Assembly: GCA_016713035.1 (NCBI GenBank)
Contig: JADJPW010000011.1
Coordinates: 62,001-126,000 of the forward strand
Direction: 5' to 3'
Length of the DNA stretch: 64,000 nt
Source: Verrucomicrobiaceae bacterium
GTDB taxonomy: Bacteria > Verrucomicrobiota > Verrucomicrobiia > Verrucomicrobiales > Verrucomicrobiaceae
The notes under the pieces were generated by a model. That model saw nothing but the letters and a program-made list of their open reading frames with translations. It ran no database searches and was not told where the DNA came from. Shown one piece after another: positions 8,745 to 16,704 of the stretch; within the stretch, counting starts at the first letter, position 1; each line of letters starts with the position of its first letter. A program made the position numbers and the translations under genes.

Positions 8745-9788
8745 TCAAAACTGTAGCATCTTTCCCACTGGCAATGGTTTGCCTTGGCGGATGGACTCCT
8801 CCGCGACGAGGCATAGTCCGGCGCTCCAGAGGCCATCCAGGCCGGTGGCGATGGGTTTTCTACCACGACGCACCATGTCGATGCTTTGGGCGATTTCTTC
8901 CCGCAGCTCAAAGACTTCCCCACTTTGCTTGGTGAGCGTCACTTCCTCCAGTTTTTCACCGTCGAAGACTCTGAGAAACGCGTTGGGTTCCAGGGTGCGA
9001 TCTAGCGCACCGCTCCAGCCAGCCCAGAGTGCGCCCTTGGTGCCGCTGACCTTGACGGTCTGGTGGTGCTCAAAGGCGGCCAAAGTCTGCGATACCACCG
9101 CGTAGCTGCCATTGGCGTATTTGAACATGGCGCTGAAGTTATCGTAGAGTGTGGGGCGCTGCGGATCGCGGGAGTTGCCATAGGCGTAGAGCTCCACGGG
9201 GTCGCCGCTGTCTTCGAGATACCAGCGGGCGAGATCGAAGAAGTGAATGGGCTCCTCCAGCACCCAGGAGCCGACGCGGTTCTGGTCATAGCGCCAGCCG
9301 CTCGCTCCCGTGCGGTAGGGTTTGCGCAGCAGCTCGACGAGCACGTATTGCGGATCGCCGATGGTGCCTGCGGCGATGATTTCTTTGATGCGGCCCCACT
9401 GTGAGGAAAGGCGCAACTCGTGGCCGACTGCGAGATGCACGCCGTGATCGCGTGCGCCAGCTACGATGGCTTTGCAGTCTTCGAGCGTGATGGCCATCGG
9501 CTTTTCTAGAAGGACGTGTTTGCCCTTTTGCATGGCCGCGAGCGCGATTTCGCGATGCGTGTGACTCGGCGTGGCGATGTCGATGATGTCGAAATCGGCC
9601 TGCGCGATCATTTCGAGGCTGTCGGCGAAGATTTGGGCTTCAGGATAGAGTTTCCGAGCTTCCTCCCGCGAAGCCTCGGAAGGCGCGGTGATGGCGACAA
9701 GGCGGGCATCGGGGTTTCCGGCGATGGATTGCGCATGGAATTTTCCCCAAGCGCCGAATCCGGCGAGAGCGAAACGAACAGGTGGCAT
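8745..9788 (-). CDS. Gfo/Idh/MocA family oxidoreductase, cytoplasmic
   Basis: The 347-residue protein lacks a signal peptide and opens directly with the Rossmann fold (FALAGFGAWGKFHAQS). It carries the SHTHREIALAAMQKGKH and LLEKPMAITLEDC motifs, the latter with the conserved EKP. The C-terminal domain has a catalytic-region segment EEPIHFFDLARWYLED, placing the usual Asp/His pair near residue 180. It most likely oxidises or reduces a sugar or inositol derivative with NAD(P). It is co-directional with, and 53 bp upstream of, the Tat-type paralogue. The two share the fold but not the N-terminus, so they probably act in different compartments. The substrate is unknown. Confidence 0.92.
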   Translation of the reverse strand: MPPVRFALAGFGAWGKFHAQSIAGNPDARLVAITAPSEASREEARKLYPEAQIFADSLEMIAQADFDIIDIATPSHTHREIALAAMQKGKHVLLEKPMAITLEDCKAIVAGARDHGVHLAVGHELRLSSQWGRIKEIIAAGTIGDPQYVLVELLRKPYRTGASGWRYDQNRVGSWVLEEPIHFFDLARWYLEDSGDPVELYAYGNSRDPQRPTLYDNFSAMFKYANGSYAVVSQTLAAFEHHQTVKVSGTKGALWAGWSGALDRTLEPNAFLRVFDGEKLEEVTLTKQSGEVFELREEIAQSIDMVRRGRKPIATGLDGLWSAGLCLVAEESIRQGKPLPVGKMLQF

Positions 9789-9826
9789 AAGGCGGAGAGA
9801 GAAGGGCTGAGGGTGACGGATTTTGA

Positions 9827-10978
9827 TTAGATGCGAGGGGCGGTCGTCAAGGGTGTGACGGGATCAGCCACACGGCGGTTTTGCAGTTCGTTGATGCGGC
9901 AGGTCGGGAGTTTTGGCAGCACGTATTTCGCGAAGAGATCGCATTCGTCGAGGTGTGGGTAACCGCTGAGGACAAAGGCACGCATGCCCATGTCCATGTA
10001 GCGATTCAGTTTGGCGAGCACTTGATCGGGATCGCCCACGATGGCGCTGGCGCAGCCGCTGCGGGCGAGGCCGACGCCGCTCCAGAGATGATCCTCGATG
10101 TAGAGGTCTTTGCTTTTGGCGCGGAGCTCGTCCTGACGCATGACCCCGGCGCTCTTGCTATCCTGCGAGCGGGCTTTAATCTCCGCGCCTTTGGCGGCAT
10201 CGAGTTTGGAAATGAGGTGATCCGCAGCGGCGCGGGCCTCGGCCTCAGTTTCGCGCACGATGACGTGGCTACGAAAGCCGAAGTCGATCTTGCGGCCATA
10301 ACCGGCGGCTTTTTCGGACATCACGCGCATGGTTTCGGCGATGCGGTCCTCCGTCTCCGGCCACATGAGGAAAACGTCGCAATGCTTCGCGCACAAATCC
10401 TGTGCGGCGGGCGAGATGCCGCCGAAATACATGAGTGGGCCGCCGTTCTGCTGATAAGTCTTCGCGGGCTCGGTGGTGGGCAGGGAGATGTTGTAGTGGT
10501 TGCCCTTGAACTCATACGGGCCGTCCGTGCGCCACATGCCCTGGAGGATCTGGATGATCTCGCTGGCTCGTTCGTAGCGGGTTTCATTGCTCTCTTTCAT
10601 GCCGGGCATGTCGGAGGAGATGATGTTGATGCAGAGTCGGCCTTTGAGGATGTGATCGACGGTGGCTAGGGCACGCGCGAGCATCGGCGGCCACACCTCG
10701 CCCATGCGCAGGGCGACGAGTAGATTGATCTGCTGCGTCTGTGGTGCCAACGCGGAGGCAAAGGCTAGGGCGTCCTGTCCCGCGATCCATCCGGAGGGCA
10801 GGAGGATGTTTTGAAAGCCGTGAGCATCCGCTTTGCGCACGATGTCGCCACAGTGCTCATAGCTGCTGCGGAGGCTGCCATCAGGCACGCCGAGGAACTC
10901 ATAGTCGTCGGAGCAGAGTGCGGAGAACCAGGCGACTTCGCATTGGCGGCCTTCTGTGCGGAGGGAGATGGGGGACAT
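9827..10978 (-). CDS. SsuD-like FMN-dependent (alkane)sulfonate monooxygenase, LLM class
   Basis: The 383-residue protein matches the SsuD branch of bacterial luciferase-like monooxygenases by recall: INLLVALRMGEVWPPMLARA, LMYFGGISPAAQ, GFRSHVIVRETEAEA, LWSGVGLARSG, AIVGDPDQV and AFVLSGYPHLDE all have close counterparts in SsuD. These enzymes use FMNH2 and O2 to split the C-S bond of a sulfonate, giving sulfite and an aldehyde. The start at 10978 matches the domain start; the open frame upstream runs through the operator and is not used. Partner genes nearby supply FMNH2 (flavin reductase) and handle a carbonyl product (aldo/keto reductase). A 14-bp palindrome 54 bp upstream is shared with two other promoters of the cluster. 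Confidence 0.88.
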   Translation of the reverse strand: MSPISLRTEGRQCEVAWFSALCSDDYEFLGVPDGSLRSSYEHCGDIVRKADAHGFQNILLPSGWIAGQDALAFASALAPQTQQINLLVALRMGEVWPPMLARALATVDHILKGRLCINIISSDMPGMKESNETRYERASEIIQILQGMWRTDGPYEFKGNHYNISLPTTEPAKTYQQNGGPLMYFGGISPAAQDLCAKHCDVFLMWPETEDRIAETMRVMSEKAAGYGRKIDFGFRSHVIVRETEAEARAAADHLISKLDAAKGAEIKARSQDSKSAGVMRQDELRAKSKDLYIEDHLWSGVGLARSGCASAIVGDPDQVLAKLNRYMDMGMRAFVLSGYPHLDECDLFAKYVLPKLPTCRINELQNRRVADPVTPLTTAPRI

Positions 10979-11031
10979 GGTGGTGAGCGGGGATGGGGTG
11001 AAGAAGAGTAACGGCGTGCCGACTTTAGTTA

Positions 11032-11045
11032 TTGCAGTATTGGAA
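11032..11045. promoter_or_regulatory. Operator A: palindrome TTGCAGTATTGGAA
   Basis: This 14-bp pseudo-palindrome lies 54 bp upstream of the SsuD-like gene. It matches the consensus TTSCARTAYTGSAA shared with the sites at 12646-12659 and 16593-16606. The flanks are AT-rich. It is a probable binding site for the ROK regulator encoded in the same cluster. Confidence 0.75.
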
Positions 11046-11143
11046 TATGTGACAAGGTTTTTTTGACCGTCGAGCATTTTTATCTGGCTGGTGGTTCGGT
11101 TTGCCATTCGTGTTTTTGATCCAAGCACCAGCCTGGAATGGGC

Positions 11144-12052
11144 TCAGGGCACCGAATGGCCCTTCGCCGCCTCCCATAGCTCATACCACTGCTGCCGATC
11201 CAGCTTCACGGTGTCCGCTGCGGCGGCCTGGCGTATCCGCGCAGGCTGATTCGTGCCGATCACGACTTGCGGGCGGCTGGGCAGCGCCGCCACCCAGGCT
11301 AGGGCGATGGCGTCTGGCGTCACGCCATGCAGATGCGCCAGCTCCACCAGCTTTGCCCGCAGTCGCACGCTGTCCGCATCCTCCGCCGTCATCAGCTTGC
11401 CGCCTGCCAGCGGGCTCCAGGCCATGGGATGCGTATCGTTCAAGCGGCATTGGTCCAGCGTGCCATCATAGATCGCATCCATGCGGGCGAGACTCAGCTC
11501 CACCTGGTTCGTCACTGGCGCATGGCCCAGAAAGCGGGCCAGCAGGGCGCTCTGATGCGTGTTGTAGTTGGAGACACCCACACTGCGCACTTTGCCAGCC
11601 TTCATCAGGGATTGCAGCCCCGCTGCTGTCTCCGCCGCGTCCGTGAGCCAGTCTGGGCGATGCACCAGCAGCACATCGAGGTGGTCCGTGCCCAGCTCAC
11701 TCAGCGAGCGGTCCACGCAGGCCGTGATGTAAGCTGCCGTAGCATCGTAGTGATTCACCCGCGTGCCGGGGCGATTCTCGCACGAAACATTGATCGCGCA
11801 CTTCGTCACGATCTCCATCTGGTCACGCAGGTGCGGCGCATCCTTTAGCACCTTCCCAAACAATCCTTCGCAGGTGTAGTGGCCGTAGATGTCCGCATGG
11901 TCAAAGGTGGTGATGCCCAGCTCCAGACAAGTATCGATCTTCTGGCGCACGCGGGCGACATCACAGCCATCAGGGTCATCGGCGAGACGCCAGACACCGT
12001 AGGCGAGGGCGGAGACTTCAGGGCCGTGGGGTGAGAGGGCAAAGCGTTTCAT
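11144..12052 (-). CDS. Aldo/keto reductase (YdhF-like)
   Basis: The 302-residue TIM-barrel reductase has the AKR catalytic tetrad: Asp and Tyr in TTFDHADIYGHYTCE, Lys in EIVTKCAI, His in VLLVHRPDWL. The NADP-binding C-terminal elements are ALAWVAALP and VVIGTNQPARI. It resembles the E. coli YdhF branch. In this cluster it would reduce the aldehyde or dicarbonyl left after oxidative desulfonation, the role the AKR plays in the known sulfoquinovose monooxygenase (SMO) pathway. That role is inferred from context. It is followed upstream in transcription order by the FMN reductase gene (27 bp gap), so both are likely expressed from the promoter holding operator B. Confidence 0.92.
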   Translation of the reverse strand: MKRFALSPHGPEVSALAYGVWRLADDPDGCDVARVRQKIDTCLELGITTFDHADIYGHYTCEGLFGKVLKDAPHLRDQMEIVTKCAINVSCENRPGTRVNHYDATAAYITACVDRSLSELGTDHLDVLLVHRPDWLTDAAETAAGLQSLMKAGKVRSVGVSNYNTHQSALLARFLGHAPVTNQVELSLARMDAIYDGTLDQCRLNDTHPMAWSPLAGGKLMTAEDADSVRLRAKLVELAHLHGVTPDAIALAWVAALPSRPQVVIGTNQPARIRQAAAADTVKLDRQQWYELWEAAKGHSVP

Positions 12053-12079
12053 AGGCAGGTCAATACAGAGGCGTTCATC

Positions 12080-12613
12080 TCAGCGGGTGGCCCAGGACTG
12101 CGCCAGATGGCAGGCGGACTTCATCTGCTGCTCAAAAAGCTCTCCAGTGAGGCCCTCCAGCATCACTTGCCCGGCGGCATCGTAGGCGGCTGGGGATAGA
12201 TAGAGGAACTGCGGCACCACCACGCAGCGGTGGTCCACCATCAGCGAGTTCGCCAGCGGCAGCGGGGCCAGATACGAGCGGTCACCGCCCGCGTTCGCCA
12301 CAAAGGTCACCACCTTGTCCTTCCAACCCTCATTGGTCACTTCGATGAAGTTTTTTGCCGCCGAGTTCGCCTGGTAGTTATAAACAGGGAAGCACATCAC
12401 GATGAGGCCCGCGTTCTTCACACGAACGGTCATCGCCTTCACCCGCTCATCCGCGTAGCAGGTGGCACCATCGCACTGCGGCAGTGGCTCTGCGGACAGA
12501 TCGGCTAGGTCCACGGTCATGCCAGAGGATACAAGGCGTTGTTGGACAGTGCGGGCGGCGGAGAGGGTTTTGCTGCCGGGTTTCAGGGCGGTGGTGACAA
12601 TGAGAGCATTCAT
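12080..12613 (-). CDS. NAD(P)H-dependent FMN reductase (flavodoxin-like)
   Basis: The 177-residue flavodoxin-fold protein has an N-terminal beta-alpha unit (MNALIVTTALKPGSKT), the FPVYNYQANSAAKNFIE segment typical of NADPH-dependent FMN reductases/SsuE-type proteins, and TFVANAGGDRSYLAPL. It probably supplies FMNH2 to the SsuD-like monooxygenase 1.1 kb away. The start at 12613 matches the first beta strand; the frame runs on upstream past operator B, which would be incompatible with a promoter there. It is the first gene of the minus-strand pair with the aldo/keto reductase and diverges from the FAD/NAD(P)-binding protein gene. Confidence 0.88.
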   Translation of the reverse strand: MNALIVTTALKPGSKTLSAARTVQQRLVSSGMTVDLADLSAEPLPQCDGATCYADERVKAMTVRVKNAGLIVMCFPVYNYQANSAAKNFIEVTNEGWKDKVVTFVANAGGDRSYLAPLPLANSLMVDHRCVVVPQFLYLSPAAYDAAGQVMLEGLTGELFEQQMKSACHLAQSWATR

Positions 12614-12645
12614 AGGATGATGAGAGCAATGCGCGATTGCATTTC

Positions 12646-12659
12646 TTCCAATACTGGAA
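12646..12659. promoter_or_regulatory. Operator B: palindrome TTCCAATACTGGAA
   Basis: This 14-bp palindrome (12 of 14 positions symmetric) lies in the 91-bp divergent promoter between the FMN reductase gene and the FAD/NAD(P)-binding protein gene, followed by AT-rich ATATATAC. It matches the consensus TTSCARTAYTGSAA of the cluster, so one site could control both directions. Confidence 0.8.
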
Positions 12660-12704
12660 TATATACAGATGCTCAACCTCTTTCTCCCTTCCGCACCTCT
12701 TTTC

Positions 12705-14102
12705 ATGAACTCTGCAACCACGCCCCACATCGCCATTCTCGGTGGTGGTTACAGCGGCACGCTCGCCGCGGTGAACCTCGTCCGGCTCGCCACGAACACT
12801 CCGCGCATCACGATCATCAACGATCACCGTCCCGAAGGCCGAGGAGTGGCGTATGGCACGCGGCGCTTGGAGCACTTGCTCAATGTCGCCGCGCGGAACA
12901 TGTCCGCCTTTCCCGATCTGCCGGATCATTTCGTGAACTGGCTGCGCACCCGCAGCGACTACGATCTCGTGCCCGACTACGAGCTGCGTGAGCGCTTCAT
13001 CCCGCGAGCCATCTATGGCGACTACCTCAAATCGCTCGCTCATCACCACCTTGTTGAGGTTCAGCATGTCAAAGGTGAGGCGGTGGGTGTGGAGAGTGAT
13101 GGCACGGTAAAGTTAGCCTGCGGTCGGGAGGTCAAAGCCGACCGCATCGTGCTCGCCACCGGCAATGAAGCACCGGCTGATCTCCCAGGCTCCGAAGCCC
13201 TCACCGCTCATCCCGCTTGGGTCGGCAACCCGTGGCTGCCCTGGCATGAAAAGCTGCCGCCTGACATCGGCACCATCATCCTGCTCGGCACTGGATTGAC
13301 CACTGTCGATGCCATCATCACGCTGCGCTCACTCGGCTGGCTCGGTCGCATCCACGCCGTCTCCAGGCATGGTTGGCTGCCGAACTCCCACTTCCGCGGC
13401 ATCGACTATCCCGACTTCCCTCCGCCGGATACCGACCTCGCCAACCTCGGCCTCGAAAAGCTCACCGCGCTCATGGAGCAGCACTGCACCCGATTGCGTG
13501 AAATGGGAGCCAACCCCGCCATCATCGTCGATAAGATGCGCCCGCACACGCAGCGAATCTGGGCGCGTTTCACCCTGGAGGAAAAGAAAACCTTCGCACG
13601 TCATCACGCCGCACGCTGGAACATCCTCCGGCACCGCATCGCCCCAGAAATCTATGCGCAGATCACCAGCGCCCAGCTCACAGGCCAGCTCCAGATTCAT
13701 GCGGCGAACATCGAGCGCGTGGAGGCGGCTGGAGGCCAAGTGCGCGTCGTCTTGAGCAGCGGCAAGCACCTCGAAGGCGATCTCGTGCTCAACGCCACCG
13801 GCCCGCAAACGCGTTTCACAGCCACCAAATCCGTCTTGCTGCAAAACCTGCTTCGTCGCGGCCTCATCGCCCCAGACGACATGGGAATGGGTGTGCGCAT
13901 TCAGCCTGATCACATCGTCGTCGATCGTGATGGCAAGCCCTCACCGCTCCTCCTCGCCCTCGGGCCGATTTTGCGTGGCACCTACTGGGAAACCATCGCC
14001 GTGCCCGAACTCCGCAGTCAGGCCAAACACGTCGCAGAAACCCTCCTCGGTCTCGGAACGAGCGAGGAATCGCAACAAGTGATGATGGAGTTCATGATCT
14101 GA
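12705..14102 (+). CDS. FAD/NAD(P)-binding protein (YdhS-like)
   Basis: The 465-residue flavoprotein has an N-terminal FAD-binding Rossmann motif (HIAILGGGYSGTLAAVNL), a GRGVAYG segment and NVAARNMSAFPD typical of the FAD-NAD(P)-binding family that includes E. coli YdhS. A second dinucleotide motif occurs at TIILLGTGLTTVDAII, and a late LVLNATGPQTRF marks the end of the FAD domain. The reaction is unknown; relatives are often annotated as hydroxyacylglutathione-like or hypothetical. Here it may be an auxiliary oxidoreductase of sulfonate catabolism. The start at 12705 is preferred over an ATG at 12669 that lies against operator B. The ROK regulator gene follows within 40 bp on the same strand. 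Confidence 0.85.
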   Translation: MNSATTPHIAILGGGYSGTLAAVNLVRLATNTPRITIINDHRPEGRGVAYGTRRLEHLLNVAARNMSAFPDLPDHFVNWLRTRSDYDLVPDYELRERFIPRAIYGDYLKSLAHHHLVEVQHVKGEAVGVESDGTVKLACGREVKADRIVLATGNEAPADLPGSEALTAHPAWVGNPWLPWHEKLPPDIGTIILLGTGLTTVDAIITLRSLGWLGRIHAVSRHGWLPNSHFRGIDYPDFPPPDTDLANLGLEKLTALMEQHCTRLREMGANPAIIVDKMRPHTQRIWARFTLEEKKTFARHHAARWNILRHRIAPEIYAQITSAQLTGQLQIHAANIERVEAAGGQVRVVLSSGKHLEGDLVLNATGPQTRFTATKSVLLQNLLRRGLIAPDDMGMGVRIQPDHIVVDRDGKPSPLLLALGPILRGTYWETIAVPELRSQAKHVAETLLGLGTSEESQQVMMEFMI

Positions 14103-14139
14103 GGTGGTAGAAACCCTTCGTCATTTCTTCATCCCCTTC

Positions 14140-15258
14140 ATGCGCAACCCCGAAGACCATCGCCATCTCCTCGCCCAGGCCGTGCTGCATGTGCGCAGCC
14201 AGCGGGCCACCTCCCGCCGCACTCTGGCGGATGTCATCCGCCTCTCACCCACCACGGCGGGGCAGTATGCTGACCAGCTCATCGCCAGCGGTCACCTGCA
14301 TGAAAACGGCCTCGAAAAAGCCCCCATGGGCCGCCCCAAGCGATCCCTCACCACCAACGCAGATGCCGGGTGGTTCGCCGGCATCGAGTTCAATGCCGAG
14401 CGCATTCAGGGTGTGCGTGTGGATTTCTCCGGTGTGAAAACCGAGGCCCGCAGCACCACGCTTCCCGAATCCGTCACCCCCAAAGCCGTCATCACTGAGA
14501 TCAATAAAATGATCAGCGCATTGGCTAAAGGCACCCCCTGCCCGCTGCTCGGCATCGGCGTCGGCGTGCCCGGCATCGTCGATCCCGTCAGCGGCACCGC
14601 CCGCGATTACGCCTTCATCGAAGGCTGGAAAGATGTCCCACTCGCCCAAACGCTCCACGCCAAGCACGAGGTGCCTGTCACGCTCGATAACAACCTCCGC
14701 ACCATCGCCCTCGCCGAGCGCTGGTTCGGCGGAGCCAGTGATCTGGCTGATTTCGTCATCCTCGGCCCGCGCAGCGGATTTGGCATCGCCATCGTCATCG
14801 GCGGGCGCGTCGTCACTGGCACCGAGCACGCCGCTGGTGAAATCGGCCGCTGGCCCTTGGCCGATGGTGGCGAGCTGCACGACTCGCTCTCCTCACCCGC
14901 CGTCTGGCGTCGTCTCACCGGCAAAACCAAACGCGCCAGCCAGCCTGCGGACCTCCATACCGCGTTCGCCTCCCTCGCTGGTCAACGTGACGAAGCTCGC
15001 GCGGCCATCATCGCCGACTACTCCCGCGTCCTCGCCAGCCTGCATCTTTTGCTGGATACCCACAGCTACTTTCTCCACGGCCCCCTCACCGCTCTGGGTG
15101 ATGCGTTTTGTGCCGACATCGCCACCGGCATGGCAAATGCAGTGCCCGCCTTGAAGGGGAAACCCCTCCGGCTCATCGCATCACGACTCGGCGATGATGC
15201 CGGAGCCCTCGGTGCCGCCAGCCTGGCGATGGAGACGTGGGTGCCTGGGGTGCCTTGA
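14140..15258 (+). CDS. ROK-family transcriptional regulator lacking the zinc motif
   Basis: The 372-residue protein has a winged helix-turn-helix at residues 10-75 (RRTLADVIRLSPTTAGQYADQLIAS, split here as adjacent helices). An actin-like ROK domain follows (ITEINKM, LGIGVGVPGIVDPVSG, VTLDNNLRTIALAERWFGGA, ILGPRSGFGIAIVIGG). ROK regulators usually bind sugars or sugar phosphates. The zinc-binding CxCGxxGC segment that normally follows EIGH is absent: after HAAGEIGRWPLADGG there is no Cys at all. An alternative GTG start at 14104 would add 12 residues. It is co-transcribed with the FAD protein gene and is the natural candidate for binding the three shared palindromes. It ends 6 bp from the convergent MFS gene. 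Confidence 0.88.
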   Translation: MRNPEDHRHLLAQAVLHVRSQRATSRRTLADVIRLSPTTAGQYADQLIASGHLHENGLEKAPMGRPKRSLTTNADAGWFAGIEFNAERIQGVRVDFSGVKTEARSTTLPESVTPKAVITEINKMISALAKGTPCPLLGIGVGVPGIVDPVSGTARDYAFIEGWKDVPLAQTLHAKHEVPVTLDNNLRTIALAERWFGGASDLADFVILGPRSGFGIAIVIGGRVVTGTEHAAGEIGRWPLADGGELHDSLSSPAVWRRLTGKTKRASQPADLHTAFASLAGQRDEARAAIIADYSRVLASLHLLLDTHSYFLHGPLTALGDAFCADIATGMANAVPALKGKPLRLIASRLGDDAGALGAASLAMETWVPGVP

Positions 15259-15264
15259 GTTCGT

Positions 15265-16539
15265 TCACTCCGGCAGCTCCTCGCCGCTCGTTTCAGGCAG
15301 GAAAGCCAAGAACACCAGTCCCAGCAAAAAGAAGCCACCCAGGCAGGAAATCGCCACTCGCAGGTCCAGAGTCGCTTTCATCCATGCGGAGAGCCAGATC
15401 AGCACCGGAGCGGCCAAGATGCGGCCCGTATTGAAACAGAAGCCGGAACCCGTCGCTCTCAGATGCGTGGGGAACAGCGCTGGAAAATACGCCGCATAAC
15501 CCGCGTGAATGCCCTGCGCAAAAAAGCCGAACACGGGCATCAAGAACAACAGCAGCGTGTAGCTGCCAAACTGCCACGGCACCCAACAGACGATGGGCGT
15601 CATGATCAGCGCCGCGATGTGCATTACGACAAAGGTCTTCTTGCAGCCCCAGCGTGCCGCCAGCGGGCCAAACGCCAGCATCCCAGCCCCCGCCCCCGCC
15701 GTCTGGATGAAGCCAAAGGCGATCTTGGACTTGCTGGACCAGTCCGGGTCTTTGACACCCTTCAGATACTCAGCCGCGATGTCCTGCCCGGCCACCACCA
15801 CGCCCCAGAAAGTTGCCAGGCCCACCATCGCCAGCAGAGCGCCGAAAATCGCCCGTGCCCGCCAGCGCGGGTCCCCGAGCAGCTCGCTAAAACTCCCCAT
15901 GCGCTCCTTCTTCGCCTCGCGGGCGGCTTTCCAGCTCTCCGGCTCTTTGATGCTCAGCCGCACCCACAGGACTAGCAGTGCAGGAGCTACCCCCATCAGG
16001 TAGGCCGTGCGCCATTCCGTGCCCACCCAGAGTCCCGCCGCCGCTGCGAGCCACAGCCCGGCCACGCTCGTCGCATGAAAGATGCCCCCTGCACGCTCAC
16101 GGGCCTCCTTTGGGAAAACCTCCGCCACCAGCGCCGCGCCCACGGCCCACTCACCGCCCACGCCCATCGCCACCAGAAAGCGTAGCGCTCCCACCTGCCA
16201 GATTTCATCGGCAAAAGCTGTGATGCCGGAAAACACCGAGTAAAACAAGATCGTCAGCGCCATCACCGGATTGCGCCCCCATTTATCCGCCAGCGAACTG
16301 AACAACAACCCGCCGAAGGTCCCACCAATGAGGAAGATGCCCAGGAAGCGCTCACCCCACAGCTTCACCAGAGGATCATCCGCCTTCACATCCAGCAGAT
16401 CCGGCAGCATGTCCGCCCGCGTGAGATTGTAGATCTGCCCTTCAAACGCATCAAAGATCCATCCCAATGAAGCGACGATCAAAACAAGCCACTGATAGCG
16501 AGTGACAGAGGCATACCATGGAGTGCGGGCGAAAGACAT
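15265..16539 (-). CDS. MFS transporter, sugar/organic-acid:H+ symporter type
   Basis: The 424-residue protein shows about 12 hydrophobic segments. The first is WLVLIVASLGWIFDAF, with an Asp in TM1 typical of SHS/metabolite-H+ symporters. The loop 2-3 signature is FSSLADKWGRNPVM, and GVGGEWAVGAALVAEVFP and a central soluble loop (KEPESWKAAREAKKER) are present. The second half has FGPLAARWGCKKTF. It would import the substrate of the cluster across the inner membrane. The start at 16539 leaves a short cytoplasmic N-terminus; ATGs at 16578 and 16581 are possible. Operator C lies 54 bp upstream of the chosen start, the same distance as operator A from its gene, which supports that start. Confidence 0.9.
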   Translation of the reverse strand: MSFARTPWYASVTRYQWLVLIVASLGWIFDAFEGQIYNLTRADMLPDLLDVKADDPLVKLWGERFLGIFLIGGTFGGLLFSSLADKWGRNPVMALTILFYSVFSGITAFADEIWQVGALRFLVAMGVGGEWAVGAALVAEVFPKEARERAGGIFHATSVAGLWLAAAAGLWVGTEWRTAYLMGVAPALLVLWVRLSIKEPESWKAAREAKKERMGSFSELLGDPRWRARAIFGALLAMVGLATFWGVVVAGQDIAAEYLKGVKDPDWSSKSKIAFGFIQTAGAGAGMLAFGPLAARWGCKKTFVVMHIAALIMTPIVCWVPWQFGSYTLLLFLMPVFGFFAQGIHAGYAAYFPALFPTHLRATGSGFCFNTGRILAAPVLIWLSAWMKATLDLRVAISCLGGFFLLGLVFLAFLPETSGEELPE

Positions 16540-16592
16540 GTGTGTGAATGGAGTGGTGGTAAACGCAAGATTGTTCATCATCTTGCCATATA

Positions 16593-16606
16593 TTGCAATA
16601 CTGGAA
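16593..16606. promoter_or_regulatory. Operator C: palindrome TTGCAATACTGGAA
   Basis: This is the third copy of the cluster palindrome, upstream of the MFS transporter gene. Here the symmetry extends outward: the 26-bp segment 16587-16612 begins CATATATT and ends AATATATG. It matches TTSCARTAYTGSAA. Confidence 0.8.
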
Positions 16607-16662
16607 TATATGAGATGGGATTGCCTTTCGCCATGATGCTCCCTCCACCAGTAAGCATACTA

Positions 16663-16677
16663 AGCATCAGTGATGCT
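16663..16677. terminator. Small hairpin AGCATCA/TGATGCT downstream of the beta-helix gene
   Basis: A 7-bp perfect inverted repeat with a 1-nt centre lies about 28 bp past the stop of the minus-strand beta-helix gene. There is no T run; it is either a weak terminator or a binding site. Confidence 0.3.
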
Positions 16678-16704
16678 GATGTGAAAGCTGTTGAATAGGT
16701 AAGG

